A stretch of 64,000 bases of DNA from Comamonas testosteroni (GCF_014076415.1 NZ_CP043568.1:124001-188000); one strand, 5' to 3'. Shown: positions 36,173 through 47,962, counted from the first letter of the stretch. Numbers and translations: made by a program. The notes: generated by a model from the sequence alone, not told the origin.

Positions 36173-37096
36173 TCAGCGGCCCGCGGGCTGCCTGCCCATG
36201 AGCTCCACAAAGCGCCGTGTGGCCAGACCTTGCGGGCGCTCCTTGGACCAGACCCAGTCCACGAACAAGGTCGTGCCGTTGCTGATGTTGAGCACGGGAA
36301 TTTCCATCAGCGCACCGCTGCCGATATGCGACTCCACCAGGCCCTTGGGCAGCCAGCCCCAGGCCAGACCTGCACCTATCAGCGAAAGCGCTGCCTGGTG
36401 GCTGTCCGTGCGCCAGAGCTGGCGCGCAAACACAAAGCGCGGGTCTGTCTGCTGTGGGTCGCGGCTGGCCACCAGCACCTGACGCGTGGCAGCCAACTGC
36501 TCCACCGTGAGCTGTGGCCGTGTGGTGCGGCCCTGCTCATGCTCGGCCAGCGCCTGCTGCCAGAGCTCGAACTGCGGCGACATCACGGCCACCAGCGTCT
36601 CGCGGCCCATTTCCTGGAAGCCCTCGCGCCCGTCAATGGCGGGCCGCTCGAACACCAGGGCCAGATGGGCGCGGCCTGCATGCAAAAGCTCCAGCGCATC
36701 TGACTGGGGAGCTGCCAGCACCTCAATGGGCAGCGCAGGAAACTCGTGCACCAGCCGGTTCAGCGGTTCGCTCCAGTGCGTGGCCAGCAGTTCGGGGGCG
36801 ATGGCCAGCGTCAGCCTTTCCTCCAGACCCGCATGCAGCGCCTGAGCCTGCCAGTTCAGCAACTGCAACTGCTCGGCCAGCAGGCGTGCCTGCGGCTCGA
36901 GCGCGCGGGCGGCGGCACTGGGCACGGGTTCGCGTCCGCTGCGGTCGAACAGCTGCAGGTCCAGCTCGGCCTCCAGCTGGGCAATGGCCATGCTGACGGC
37001 CGAGGGCACACGCCCCAGCTTGCGTGCAGCCGCCGAAAAGGTGCCGGCATCCAGCACGGCAAGAAACAGCGGAACCTGGTCGGCGCTAAAGGGCAT
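36173..37096 (-). CDS. LysR-family regulator, divergent from PACE pump
   Basis: Regulator of 307 residues with an N-terminal HTH (FLAVLDAGTFSAAARKLGRVPSAVSMAIAQLEAEL) and a LysR effector domain. It is divergent from the PACE efflux gene across 72 bases, as in Acinetobacter where the LysR protein AceR activates aceI. By analogy it probably senses a biocide such as chlorhexidine or a polyamine; the effector cannot be read here. Confidence 0.9.
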   Translation of the reverse strand: MPFSADQVPLFLAVLDAGTFSAAARKLGRVPSAVSMAIAQLEAELDLQLFDRSGREPVPSAAARALEPQARLLAEQLQLLNWQAQALHAGLEERLTLAIAPELLATHWSEPLNRLVHEFPALPIEVLAAPQSDALELLHAGRAHLALVFERPAIDGREGFQEMGRETLVAVMSPQFELWQQALAEHEQGRTTRPQLTVEQLAATRQVLVASRDPQQTDPRFVFARQLWRTDSHQAALSLIGAGLAWGWLPKGLVESHIGSGALMEIPVLNISNGTTLFVDWVWSKERPQGLATRRFVELMGRQPAGR

Positions 37097-37168
37097 GGTG
37101 TCGATCTGTCAGAAAAATTGAAAGGAACTGACTTTTATCTTCAATTTATAGAACATACACTGCAGCCC

Positions 37169-37693
37169 ATGTCTCAACAAGCCTCAGCGATGGCATCCGC
37201 TTCTTCCTCTGCCGTTTCTCTCAAAAATACCGCCGCTTTTGCCACCCCCGCCAAGGCCAAGGGTCTTCAAGGTCCCAAACGTCGCATCCTCTACGTGGGT
37301 CTGTACGAAATCATTGCCATCATCGTCTCCAGCCTGATCTTCATGGCCATTGGTCAGAAGGCTGGCGATTCCGGCGTCATGGCCGTGGCTGCCTCGGTGA
37401 TCGCGATCTGCTGGAATCTGAGCTTCAACCACCTGTTCGAAAAATGGGAATCGCGCCAGAGCGTCAAGGGCCGCTCCCTGATGCGCCGCGTGGTGCATGC
37501 CATCGGTTTCGAAGGCGGCATCGCCGCCATGCTGATTCCGCTGATGGCCTGGTGGTTCGGCATCTCGCTGTGGGAAGCTGCAGTGATGGAAGCCGGCCTG
37601 CTGGTGTTCTTCATGGTCTACACCTTTGCCTTCAACTGGGCGTTCGACCGCATCTTCGGCCTGCCGGCTTCGGCCCAGGCCGTGGCTGCATGA
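37169..37693 (+). CDS. PACE-family efflux transporter
   Basis: Small inner-membrane proton-coupled exporter of 174 residues. It has four hydrophobic helices in two bacterial transmembrane pair repeats. The essential glutamate of the family corresponds to E47 in RRILYVGLYEIIAI, and the WN motif is in ICWNLSFNHLFEKWE. A second pair follows with RRVVHAIGFEGGIAAM. Members export chlorhexidine and short diamines. The N-terminus carries about 35 extra Ser/Ala-rich residues compared with AceI. A strong terminator follows. Confidence 0.9.
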   Translation: MSQQASAMASASSSAVSLKNTAAFATPAKAKGLQGPKRRILYVGLYEIIAIIVSSLIFMAIGQKAGDSGVMAVAASVIAICWNLSFNHLFEKWESRQSVKGRSLMRRVVHAIGFEGGIAAMLIPLMAWWFGISLWEAAVMEAGLLVFFMVYTFAFNWAFDRIFGLPASAQAVAA

Positions 37694-37743
37694 TTTGAGC
37701 CGCACAAGCCTCTGACGCTTGCCCTGAAAGCGCAAGCAACCAT

Positions 37744-37784
37744 GAAAAAAGCGTGTTCCCGTCTACCGGGAACACGCTTTTTTT
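37744..37784. terminator. Rho-independent terminator, bidirectional
   Basis: Stem GCGTGTTCCCG/CGGGAACACGC (37751-37761 with 37767-37777), A-run before and T-run after. It separates the PACE gene from convergent gltS. Confidence 0.92.
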
Positions 37785-37798
37785 GCCTTATGCAGCGG

Positions 37799-39037
37799 TC
37801 AGCGAAGAATGCTGAGCATGGCCTGCAGCACAAAGGCGTTGATGATGTCGATGAAGAAGGCTCCGACCAGGGGCACGATCAGAAAGGCCTTGTGCGACGG
37901 GCCGTACTGGTTGGTGATGGCCTGCATATTGGCAACGGCCGTGGGTGTGGCGCCCATGCCGAAACCGCAGTGGCCGGCAGCCAGCACGGCGGCGTCATAG
38001 TTCTTGCCCATGATGCGGAAGGTCACGAAGGCCGCATACAGCGTCATGACGATGGCCTGCGCGGCCAGGATGACCATCAGCGGGCCGGCCAGGTCGGTCA
38101 GCTCCCACAGCTTGAGCGAGAGCAGCGCGATGGCCAGATAGATGGACAGTGCGGCATTGCCGAAGACGTCGATGGCGCGGTCAAAGACCTTGAAGCCGAA
38201 CATATAGTCCAGCACGTTGCGTATGACCACGCCGCCGCCCAGCGCCCAGACAAAGGTAGGCAGCTGGATGACCGTTCCCATGGTCAGGCCGGTCATGAAT
38301 TCGGCAAAAGCCAGGCAACCCGCGAAGAGGGCCAGCGTCTCCACCGCCGCATCGGCCGTGATCAGGCGCGGAGCCTTGTTGGGCGACTCGAAGTTGGCGA
38401 CCTCGCTGCCTTCGCTCACGGCGGGCGCATCGGCGCGCAGCTGTTCGGACTCGGTCAGCGGCTGGGCCAGCTGATGGCGCGTGATCAGCCGCTTGGCCAG
38501 CGGGCCGCCCACCAGGCCGCCGATGACCAGGCCAAAAGTGGCGCAGGCAATGCCCAGGGTGGTGGCTCCCGTGAGACCGTATTGGTTTTCCAGCACCGAG
38601 CCCCAGGCTCCGGCCGTACCGTGACCGCCCACCAGCGTGATGGAGCCCGCGACCAGGCCGATCAACGGGTCCAGTCCCAGCACGGTGGCCAGGCTTACGC
38701 CCACGATGTTCTGCATCATGATGAAGACGGCAATCACGCCCAGGAAAATGAACAGCGCCGAGCCGCCCTCACGCAGCTTCGCGAAGTTCGCGCTCAGGCC
38801 GATGGACGAGAAGAACACCAGCATGAACGCCGACTGCAGACTGCCCTCGAAGCTCAGCGCCAGTCCCGTGGTCTGATGCAGCATGAAGATGATGGCCGCC
38901 ACGACCAGGCCGCCGGAGACAGGCTCGGGAATATTGAAGTCGCGCAGAAAGCGGATATGTCTTGTCATGAGCTTGCCAAGCATGAGCACAAGCACGGCCA
39001 TGATGAGGGTGTAGTACGCGCCGAAGGTCACGTTCAT
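37799..39037 (-). CDS. gltS: Sodium/glutamate symporter
   Basis: Inner-membrane transporter of 412 residues with about ten hydrophobic segments in two inverted repeats. Typical pieces are RDFNIPEPVSGGLVVAAI near residue 40 and GGHGTAGAWGSVLE, with FGMGATPTAVANMQAI in the second half. It imports glutamate with sodium. ATG 39037 has AGGAGA upstream. It is monocistronic, with its own promoter in the 39038-39460 spacer where I see nothing else. Confidence 0.93.
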   Translation of the reverse strand: MNVTFGAYYTLIMAVLVLMLGKLMTRHIRFLRDFNIPEPVSGGLVVAAIIFMLHQTTGLALSFEGSLQSAFMLVFFSSIGLSANFAKLREGGSALFIFLGVIAVFIMMQNIVGVSLATVLGLDPLIGLVAGSITLVGGHGTAGAWGSVLENQYGLTGATTLGIACATFGLVIGGLVGGPLAKRLITRHQLAQPLTESEQLRADAPAVSEGSEVANFESPNKAPRLITADAAVETLALFAGCLAFAEFMTGLTMGTVIQLPTFVWALGGGVVIRNVLDYMFGFKVFDRAIDVFGNAALSIYLAIALLSLKLWELTDLAGPLMVILAAQAIVMTLYAAFVTFRIMGKNYDAAVLAAGHCGFGMGATPTAVANMQAITNQYGPSHKAFLIVPLVGAFFIDIINAFVLQAMLSILR

Positions 39038-39460
39038 GAAGATCTCCTGGGTGTTCCGTTCCATGCGATGGCTGAATGGCCAGCCCGGTCATGGCTGGCA
39101 ATCGGCTGTGCACGGCTGAGCACATGGACCAGACATTTGCTGCCGATGGTGCCAAAGACTCAAAGATAGGGGCTGTAGGTGCTTGTCCACTCATGGCAGG
39201 CGGGCCCGTCGGTGCCGGGCTGCCTGAGAGCCGGAAAGCGGTGCGCGCCATTCCTTGCGGATGCGCACCATGTCGGGAATATGCTTGAAATGAGATGGTT
39301 GCATTCGTGTTTTGCGAAATTACCTTTTGCCCTGCTCCTGTTTTTGGGGCGTGGAAAGTCGAATCTGCTATAGCCATTCGCAAAGAGCTCGCCTGCACAG
39401 CCACGGGGCAAAGCGCCTTGAAGCCCCGATTGCCCGCCCTCGCCGTAGAATGACGGGCTT

Positions 39461-39567
39461 CACCCCGAGGAGCGCTGCAGCAGGTCATCCCTGAGATGTT
39501 TGACCCGTCAGGCTCGGGGTCGCAGATCCGGTTGACGATCTGCCTGCACTCCCAACGGCGCTCACCT
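39461..39567 (+). ncRNA. S-adenosylhomocysteine (SAH) riboswitch
   Basis: The leader of metH matches the SAH aptamer. P1 is CCCCGAG (39463-39469) with CTCGGGG (39513-39519). The invariant GAGGAGCGCTGC follows the first strand and CAGGCTCGGGG precedes the second. The pseudoknot is GAGCGC (39470-39475) with GCGCTC (39558-39563), inside AACGGCGCTCACC. A -10-like TAGAAT lies at 39446-39451. SAH aptamers activate expression of SAH-recycling genes such as ahcY and metH when SAH rises. The aptamer ends 40 bases before the metH start. Confidence 0.92.
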
Positions 39568-39606
39568 GTTTTCGATTCTGTTTCTGGTTTTCACACAGGT
39601 GAGCTG

Positions 39607-42366
<2,760 letters not shown>

Positions 42367-42394
42367 ACCAGCTTCAAGCTCGTACTTCGCAAAT

Positions 42395-42424
42395 GAAAAA
42401 GCCAGGGTCGACCCTGGCTTTTTG
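42395..42424. terminator. Rho-independent terminator after metH
   Basis: Perfect palindrome AAGCCAGGGTCGACCCTGGCTT with A-run before and T-run after, so it can serve metH and the convergent gntR gene. Confidence 0.88.
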
Positions 42425-42440
42425 GTTTGGAGCACGTCGC

Positions 42441-43133
42441 TCAGAGGCGCTGCTTGAGCACGGGCGCCAGCGTGGCACGCAGCCGGTCGCCGGGCTCCTC
42501 GGTCCCGGTCGCACGGATTTCCAGCGAGCGCTCCACCATGCCTATATGTTCCAGCAGCAGCGCCTTGGCACCCTCGGTGTCGCCGCGTTCCAGGGCGGCC
42601 ACGATGCGCTCGTGCTCGGCGCAGGACTGGCTGGCACTGTGCGTGGACTGATAGAGCGTGGCAGCCAGGGTGGTGCGCGCCGTCAGATCGCGCAGCGTGT
42701 CGGCCAGCAGCCGGTGACCCATCTGTTCGGCCAGGCAGACATGGAAATCTGCAAGCAGGAAGGAACGCGTGGCGTTGTCCGCCCCGGCGATGGCTTTCTG
42801 CTCCTGGGCGATATGGCGGCGCAGCCTGGTGATGACGCGCTGCAGCGGCTTGCCGGCCTCCTGCAATATGCCGGTCTCGATGATCCGCCGGGCAGAGAAC
42901 GCGTCCATGGCCTCGGCAGCCGAGGGCTGGACCACGTACCAGCCCCTGCGGGCCTGGACCTGGACAAAGCCCCGGGCCTGCAGCTGCATCAGCGCTTCGC
43001 GCACCACGGTGCGGCTGACGTCGAAGTTGTTGGCCAGCTCCTGCTCTCCCAGTCGTTCGCCGGGTGCCAGTTTCTGGGCCAGGATGGCTTCGACGACGCG
43101 TTCCGCGATGTGCTGTGGAGAGGCAGGAGTCAT
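42441..43133 (-). CDS. GntR-family (FCD) regulator, second gene of the dctA operon
   Basis: Regulator of 230 residues. The winged helix lies at 1-70 (EQELANNFDVSRTVVREALMQLQARGFV), and the FCD ligand domain follows with metal-type histidines (ADFHVCLAEQMGH, EHERIVAALERGD). It starts eight bases after the dctA stop, so both are in one transcript. The large TTGTATGCAAG-type palindrome before dctA fits FCD-GntR sites, which suggests the protein represses its own operon until a carboxylic acid binds. The ligand is inferred only from dctA. Confidence 0.9.
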   Translation of the reverse strand: MTPASPQHIAERVVEAILAQKLAPGERLGEQELANNFDVSRTVVREALMQLQARGFVQVQARRGWYVVQPSAAEAMDAFSARRIIETGILQEAGKPLQRVITRLRRHIAQEQKAIAGADNATRSFLLADFHVCLAEQMGHRLLADTLRDLTARTTLAATLYQSTHSASQSCAEHERIVAALERGDTEGAKALLLEHIGMVERSLEIRATGTEEPGDRLRATLAPVLKQRL

Positions 43134-43141
43134 TGCTTGGT

Positions 43142-44482
43142 TCAGTGGCTGGAGTGAGGGATGGGGACTACGACAGGCGGCACGATAGCAGATGCATGGT
43201 CTTCTTCTTCGGTCAGTGGCTCGGCCTTGCCGTCAAGTACCGCATGGGCACGCTCGCGGTCGATGTCGCCTTCCCAGGCGGCGATGGCCACGGTGGCCAC
43301 GCAGTTGCCGATCAGATTGCCCAGAGCGCGTGCAATGCCCATGAACCAGTCCACCGACAGCACCAGCACCAGGCCGATCGCAGGGATGGCGGGGATGGCA
43401 TGCAGGGTGGCGGCCAGCACCACGATGGCCGAGCCCGGCACGCCGTGCGCACCCTTGGAGGTCACCAGCGCGATGGCCAGAATGGTCAGCAGGTCGGACA
43501 TGCTGATGGGGGTGTTGGTGGCCTGGGCGATGAAGACCGCTGCCAGCGTGATGTAGATGGAGAATGCGTCCAGGTTGAAGGAGTAGCCGGTGGGAATCAC
43601 CAGGCCCACGGTGGAGTCGCGCACACCCATGTTGCGCAGCTTGGCCATGATCTGGGGCAGCACGCTGTCGGAGGAGGTGGTCGCAAAGACGATGGTCAGT
43701 TCCTCACGCAGATAGCGCAGCAGCTTGATCAGACTGAAGCCCGACAGGCGCATCACCAGGCCCAGCACCACGAACACGAAGAGCAGTACCGAGACGTAGA
43801 ACAGCGCCACCAGCATGCCCAGCTGCTTGAGCGAGCCTATGCCGTACTGACCCACGGTGAAGGAGATGGCGCCCAGCACGCCCAGCGGTGCCAGCTTGAT
43901 GATGATGCCCATGACCTTGAACAGGACCATGGACAAGGTGTCCACCAGCTCGGAAACGGGCTTGCCGCGCTCACCCAGCATGGTCAGCGCGCAGCCGAAC
44001 AGCACGGCGAACAGCAGCACCTGCAGGACGTCGCCCTTGGCGAATGCTTCCACCACGGTGGTGGGAATGAGCTTCATCAGGAAGTCCACCGTGCCGCCGC
44101 TGGTCAGCTTGTCGGCATTGCTGGCATAGGCCGCCATGGCCGAGGCGTCGAGCTTGCTGGTGTCCACGTTCATGCCCACGCCAGGCTCGAAGACAAAGGC
44201 CAGCACCAGGCCCATGCCCAATGCGATGGTGGTCAGCACCTCGAAATAGATCAGGGCCTTGACGCCCACGCGGCCTACGCGCTTGAGGTCGCCCGCGCCG
44301 GCAATGCCGTGCACAACCACGCAGAACACCAGTATGGGGATGATCATCTTGATGAGCTTGATGAAGCCATCGCCCAGGGGTTTGAGTTTCACGGCCCATT
44401 CAGGGGCCAGTAGTCCGGCGAGCACACCCAGTATGAGTGCGATCACCACCTGTCCGAACAATGATCTGACAAAGCGGCGCAT
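43142..44482 (-). CDS. dctA: C4-dicarboxylate transporter, DctA family
   Basis: Symporter of 446 residues of the DAACS family with about eight helices and two hairpins. The serine-rich hairpin is ATTSSDSVLPQIM, and the conserved PTGYSFNLDAFSIY and GVPGSAIVVLAATL follow. It imports succinate, fumarate or malate with protons or sodium. The C-terminal 40 residues are acidic and proline/valine-rich, longer than usual. ATG 44482 begins the classical N-terminus. It forms an operon with the downstream gntR gene under a palindromic operator. Confidence 0.92.
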   Translation of the reverse strand: MRRFVRSLFGQVVIALILGVLAGLLAPEWAVKLKPLGDGFIKLIKMIIPILVFCVVVHGIAGAGDLKRVGRVGVKALIYFEVLTTIALGMGLVLAFVFEPGVGMNVDTSKLDASAMAAYASNADKLTSGGTVDFLMKLIPTTVVEAFAKGDVLQVLLFAVLFGCALTMLGERGKPVSELVDTLSMVLFKVMGIIIKLAPLGVLGAISFTVGQYGIGSLKQLGMLVALFYVSVLLFVFVVLGLVMRLSGFSLIKLLRYLREELTIVFATTSSDSVLPQIMAKLRNMGVRDSTVGLVIPTGYSFNLDAFSIYITLAAVFIAQATNTPISMSDLLTILAIALVTSKGAHGVPGSAIVVLAATLHAIPAIPAIGLVLVLSVDWFMGIARALGNLIGNCVATVAIAAWEGDIDRERAHAVLDGKAEPLTEEEDHASAIVPPVVVPIPHSSH

Positions 44483-44506
44483 AGTCGTCTTTCGCAAGTT
44501 GTGGAA

Positions 44507-44542
44507 TCTTGTATGCAAGTTGACTGCAACTTGCATACAAGA
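44507..44542. promoter_or_regulatory. Large palindromic operator upstream of dctA
   Basis: Two perfect 16-base arms, TCTTGTATGCAAGTTG (44507-44522) and its exact inverse (44527-44542), flank the spacer ACTG, 25 bases before the dctA start. Each arm also holds the smaller near-palindrome CTTGTATGCAAG, similar to TTGTNTNCAA sites bound by FCD-type GntR proteins. The site probably overlaps the dctA promoter, and the regulator is most likely the GntR gene of the same operon. Confidence 0.75.
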
Positions 44543-44693
44543 ATGTAGGCAAGCGAAAGGCGTGCCAGCAGAGGGTATTCCTGCAGATTTGTGTAAATCA
44601 GGGGAGGATCAGCCCTGACTTTCACGTATGAAATAAAAGGGCGTTCCGCCTTGGTGCGAGAGGGGCCGCCGGCGTGCACGCACGTGGTGCGTG

Positions 44694-44715
44694 GGCTTTG
44701 GGTATGCCCAAAGCC
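44694..44715 (-). terminator. Possible hairpin after cardiolipin synthase
   Basis: GGCTTTGGG and CCCAAAGCC with a four-base loop, 13 bases past the cls stop on minus. There is no T-run, so it may be a processing or pause hairpin only. Confidence 0.4.
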
Positions 44716-44727
44716 AGGGCATGGCGC

Positions 44728-46173
44728 TTACAGCAGCGGGCTCAGCGCGCCCAGCAGGTTGTCCCAGATGCGCTTCCACCAGGGAGCCGAATGCACCTGT
44801 GCCAGCGTCACCACATCGGATTCGCTGAGATAGCTTTGCTGGCGCTGCCGGATAGCCTGGGTGGTGGCTTCGTCGTGCAGCAATACATTGTTTTCGAAGT
44901 TCAGGTCAAAGCTGCGCAGATCCAGATTCGTGGAGCCGATCAGGCTGACCGAGCCGTCCAGGCACAGGGTCTTGGCATGCAGCAGGCCGGGGCGGAATTC
45001 GTGGATATGGACGCCAGCGCTCAGCAGCCGCCAGTAATGGCTGCGGCTGACGGCGCCGACGATCCATGAGTCATTGCGGGCGGGCAGGATCAGCGTGACC
45101 TTCACCTGGCGCAGCGCGGCGGCGCACAAGGCATCTAGCACCGTGCTGTCGGGCACGAAGTAGGGGGTGGAGATCACGACCTCGCGCTGCGCACAGGCCA
45201 GCAGGCTGGCAACCAGCTGGGGTGTTGAGCGTGCTCTTTCCGTCGGCCCTTCGGCAATCGCAACGGCATGGAAGCCGTCGTCAGCGGCAGTGCGGGCCTC
45301 GGCCTCGATTGCCGGTGGTGCAAAGCTCGCATCGGACTGCGCCCAGTCGCTGGCAAAGGCCTGCTGCATCTGCATGACCACAGGTCCCTGCAGGCGCAGC
45401 ATGATGTCCACCCAGGGGGCATAGCGAGCCTTGATGTGAAAGCCTTCGTCGGCGCAGTTCTGGCTGCCGCAATAGTTGATCCTGCCGTCTATGAGCGTGA
45501 TCTTGCGGTGGTTGCGCAGGTCGATGCGGCTGGTCAGCATGACCTTGAGCAGATTGCTGATGGGAAGGGCAATCGCCAGATGTACGCCGGCCTGCCGCAT
45601 CTGCTGCCACAGTGGCGAGCGCGTCAGTGCGCGCGATCCCAGTCCGTCGACCATGGCACGGCAGGTCACGCCGCGCTGTGCGGCACGCATCAGGGCATGG
45701 GCCACATCGGTGCCGGTGCCGTCGTCCAGCCAGATGTAGTACAGCACGTTGATATCGTGGCGCGCGGCATCCATATCGGCGAGCATCTGCGAACGGGCAT
45801 GTGCACCATCGCGCATCAGCTCGGCCCTGTGGCCGGGCAGCGGCGCAAAGCCATTGATGGACGAGGCATAGCGGAAGGCCGGCAGCCATTGATCGGCCAT
45901 GGTCGGAAGTGCCTGCGGGCTGCGGCCGGCATCGGTCGCGGCGCCGCTGCGGGACTGGCAGAACTCGCGCACATTGAGTCTTCTGCGGCCGGGCACGCGG
46001 CCCAGGGCCACCTCGCCAAACAGGTAGTACAGCAGGCAGCTCACATAGGGCAGCAGCACGATGACCATGAGCCAGGCCAGTCGCACATCGGGCCGCATGT
46101 CTCTGCGCAGCAGGATGCGCAGGCCGAAGCCGGCAATCAGCAACACATGAAGAGTCAGCAGCAGCCAGGTCAT
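44728..46173 (-). CDS. cls: Cardiolipin synthase (two-HKD phospholipase D family)
   Basis: Membrane enzyme of 481 residues. Two N-terminal helices occupy about 2-20 and 30-52 (LLLTLHVLLIAGFGLRILL, LAWLMVIVLLPYVSCLLYYL). The two catalytic HKD motifs are HRKITLIDGRINYCGSQN and HAKTLCLDGSVSLIGSTN. This is the ClsA architecture, which condenses two phosphatidylglycerols to cardiolipin. It is monocistronic. Nothing odd is seen, and the length is standard. Confidence 0.93.
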   Translation of the reverse strand: MTWLLLTLHVLLIAGFGLRILLRRDMRPDVRLAWLMVIVLLPYVSCLLYYLFGEVALGRVPGRRRLNVREFCQSRSGAATDAGRSPQALPTMADQWLPAFRYASSINGFAPLPGHRAELMRDGAHARSQMLADMDAARHDINVLYYIWLDDGTGTDVAHALMRAAQRGVTCRAMVDGLGSRALTRSPLWQQMRQAGVHLAIALPISNLLKVMLTSRIDLRNHRKITLIDGRINYCGSQNCADEGFHIKARYAPWVDIMLRLQGPVVMQMQQAFASDWAQSDASFAPPAIEAEARTAADDGFHAVAIAEGPTERARSTPQLVASLLACAQREVVISTPYFVPDSTVLDALCAAALRQVKVTLILPARNDSWIVGAVSRSHYWRLLSAGVHIHEFRPGLLHAKTLCLDGSVSLIGSTNLDLRSFDLNFENNVLLHDEATTQAIRQRQQSYLSESDVVTLAQVHSAPWWKRIWDNLLGALSPLL

Positions 46174-46270
46174 GAATCAGTGCAGCAACGATGGACCTTG
46201 TCGAGCATAACGGGCTCTGCCCCAAGCACAAGCTGCAAGCCCTGATTCATATGCAATGAGCTCGAACTCT

Positions 46271-46298
46271 TTGATGAAAAAGTGCGGATTGCTATCAT
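46271..46298 (+). promoter_or_regulatory. Possible sigma-70 promoter of amt
   Basis: TTGATG (46271-46276), a 16-base spacer, and TATCAT (46293-46298), about 85 bases before the amt start. The match is moderate. A sigma-54 element, often expected for amt, was not found. Confidence 0.4.
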
Positions 46299-46382
46299 TA
46301 GTGTAGCGGCAGAGCATCGGCATGGCACTGGCATGGAACCTGCTTCCTTTTCTTGTCAAAGCAAACAAGCAGGGGGGAGTGC

Positions 46383-47615
46383 ATGGAAATGGTGCCATTG
46401 ACTGCCATCGACAAGGCAGATACCGGTTGGGTCATGGTCGCGTCGGCGCTGGTCTTGCTGATGACCTTGCCGGGTATCTCCCTGTTCTATGCGGGGCTGG
46501 TACGTCGCAAGAATGTGGTCAACACCATGGTGGCCGTGTTCGCTGTGGCCTGTGTGGTGACCCTGACCTGGTTCGGCCTGGGCTACTCGCTCGCGTTTAC
46601 CGCCGAGTCTCCCTGGCTCGGCAATCTGGGACGCGCCTGGTTCGCCTCACTGCACTTTGATGGCCGGCGCAGCGTGATCTCGGTCAGCCATCTGGCGCCG
46701 CATCTGCCCGAAGCGGCCTATGCCCTGTTCCAGGCTGCATTCGCCATCATCACCACCTCGCTGATCGTGGGGGCCGTGGTCGAGCGCATGCGCTTTGCGG
46801 CCCTGCTGGTGTTTGCCGCGCTGTGGAGCGTTCTCGTCTATGCCCCGGTGGCGCACTGGGTGTGGGAGAGCGGTGGCTGGCTGAACCAGCTGGGCGCGCT
46901 GGACTTTGCCGGCGGTGCCGTGGTGCATGTGAACGCAGGTGTGGCGGCACTGGTCTGTGCCTTCATGATGGGGCGCAGGCGTGGCTATGGCACCGAGCCT
47001 TTCGAGCCGCACAGCCTGGGCTGGACGGCCATGGGCACTGCGCTGCTGCTGTTCGGCTGGTTCGGCTTCAACGCCGGATCGGCCCTGTCCGCCGACGGTC
47101 GTGCAGCGCTGGCCTTTGTGGTCACGCTGGTGGCGGCCTCGGCTGCGGGGCTGGCATGGATGGTGGTGGAGTGGCTGGTGCGCGGCGCTCCGACCTTGCT
47201 GGGCCTGCTCTCGGGCATGGTGGGTGGGCTGGTGGCCATCACTCCTGCCGCCGGTTTTGTGCAGGTGGGCAGTGCGGTGTGGATAGGCCTGATTGCGGGC
47301 GCTGTCTGCTTCTGGGGCGCAACCTGGCTCAAGCGCCGGCTGGGGGCCGACGACTCGCTCGATGTCTTCGGCGTGCATGGCGTGGGCGGCATTGCCGGCT
47401 CCATCCTCACGGCGGTGTTTGCCGACCCTCTGATCGCGGGTACGAGTGCCACGGTGCTGAATCAGCTGATTGCGGTGGCAGCCGTGGCTGCCTACAGCGG
47501 CGCAGCCACGGCCGGGGTGCTGGTGCTGATCCGTCTGCTGATGCCGTTGCGGGTGGATGCCGTGCAGGAAATGGAAGGCCTGGATATCAGCCTGCATCTG
47601 GAGCGTCAGCACTAG
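46383..47615 (+). CDS. amt: Ammonium transporter (Amt family)
   Basis: Channel of 410 residues with about eleven helices. The conserved D-containing LDFAGGAVVHVNAG includes the first pore histidine, and DVFGVHGVGGIAGS carries the second. The start at 46383 has GGGGGGAG six bases upstream; an ATG-less extension upstream was discounted. No glnK/glnB gene precedes it, unlike the usual glnK-amtB pair. Instead a small gene of unknown function follows after 26 bases. The protein could be a secondary Amt of the Rh/AmtB clade under different control. Confidence 0.93.
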   Translation: MEMVPLTAIDKADTGWVMVASALVLLMTLPGISLFYAGLVRRKNVVNTMVAVFAVACVVTLTWFGLGYSLAFTAESPWLGNLGRAWFASLHFDGRRSVISVSHLAPHLPEAAYALFQAAFAIITTSLIVGAVVERMRFAALLVFAALWSVLVYAPVAHWVWESGGWLNQLGALDFAGGAVVHVNAGVAALVCAFMMGRRRGYGTEPFEPHSLGWTAMGTALLLFGWFGFNAGSALSADGRAALAFVVTLVAASAAGLAWMVVEWLVRGAPTLLGLLSGMVGGLVAITPAAGFVQVGSAVWIGLIAGAVCFWGATWLKRRLGADDSLDVFGVHGVGGIAGSILTAVFADPLIAGTSATVLNQLIAVAAVAAYSGAATAGVLVLIRLLMPLRVDAVQEMEGLDISLHLERQH

Positions 47616-47641
47616 TGATCCATCAAAGACAGGAGCGGTAT

Positions 47642-47962
47642 ATGGAGGACAGCGAGCGAGTGGCGGTGGCCGCACATCTGCATGTGGTGTTGCGCCGCAA
47701 GACGGGCCGGGTGACCGATACCGAATGGATGGCCTGCAACCAGGCCTATGCACAGGCCATGGTGGCTTTTGCGCTGGAGCACGCGAGAGAGCAACAGGAC
47801 GAGGAGCTGGCGCGCCTGGCCCGACGTCTGCAGGACAGCTGGAGCGGCGACAAGCCCCGGCATGCAGCGCCTGCCGAGACCGCACAGAGCGATAGCTCGG
47901 TCACCACCAAGGCCGCCGAGATACTGCGCACCTCGGCACGCTATATCGGTGGGCTGCGCTGA
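47642..47962 (+). CDS. Small hypothetical protein downstream of amt
   Basis: Soluble, mostly helical protein of 106 residues that I do not recognise. An AGGAG lies seven bases before the ATG. Features are a basic start (VVLRRKTGRVTDTEW), a long charged helix (ALEHAREQQDEELARLARRLQD), and a Ser/Thr-rich tail ending ARYIGGLR. No signal peptide or membrane helix is seen. Its tight coupling to amt suggests a role in ammonium transport or its regulation, but it does not look like a PII protein. Confidence 0.75.
   Translation: MEDSERVAVAAHLHVVLRRKTGRVTDTEWMACNQAYAQAMVAFALEHAREQQDEELARLARRLQDSWSGDKPRHAAPAETAQSDSSVTTKAAEILRTSARYIGGLR

Noticed and set aside
39038..39460. 423-base spacer upstream of the SAH riboswitch, with short open frames
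   Set aside because: None of the frames has a ribosome site or recognisable product; it probably holds only promoters of gltS and metH.
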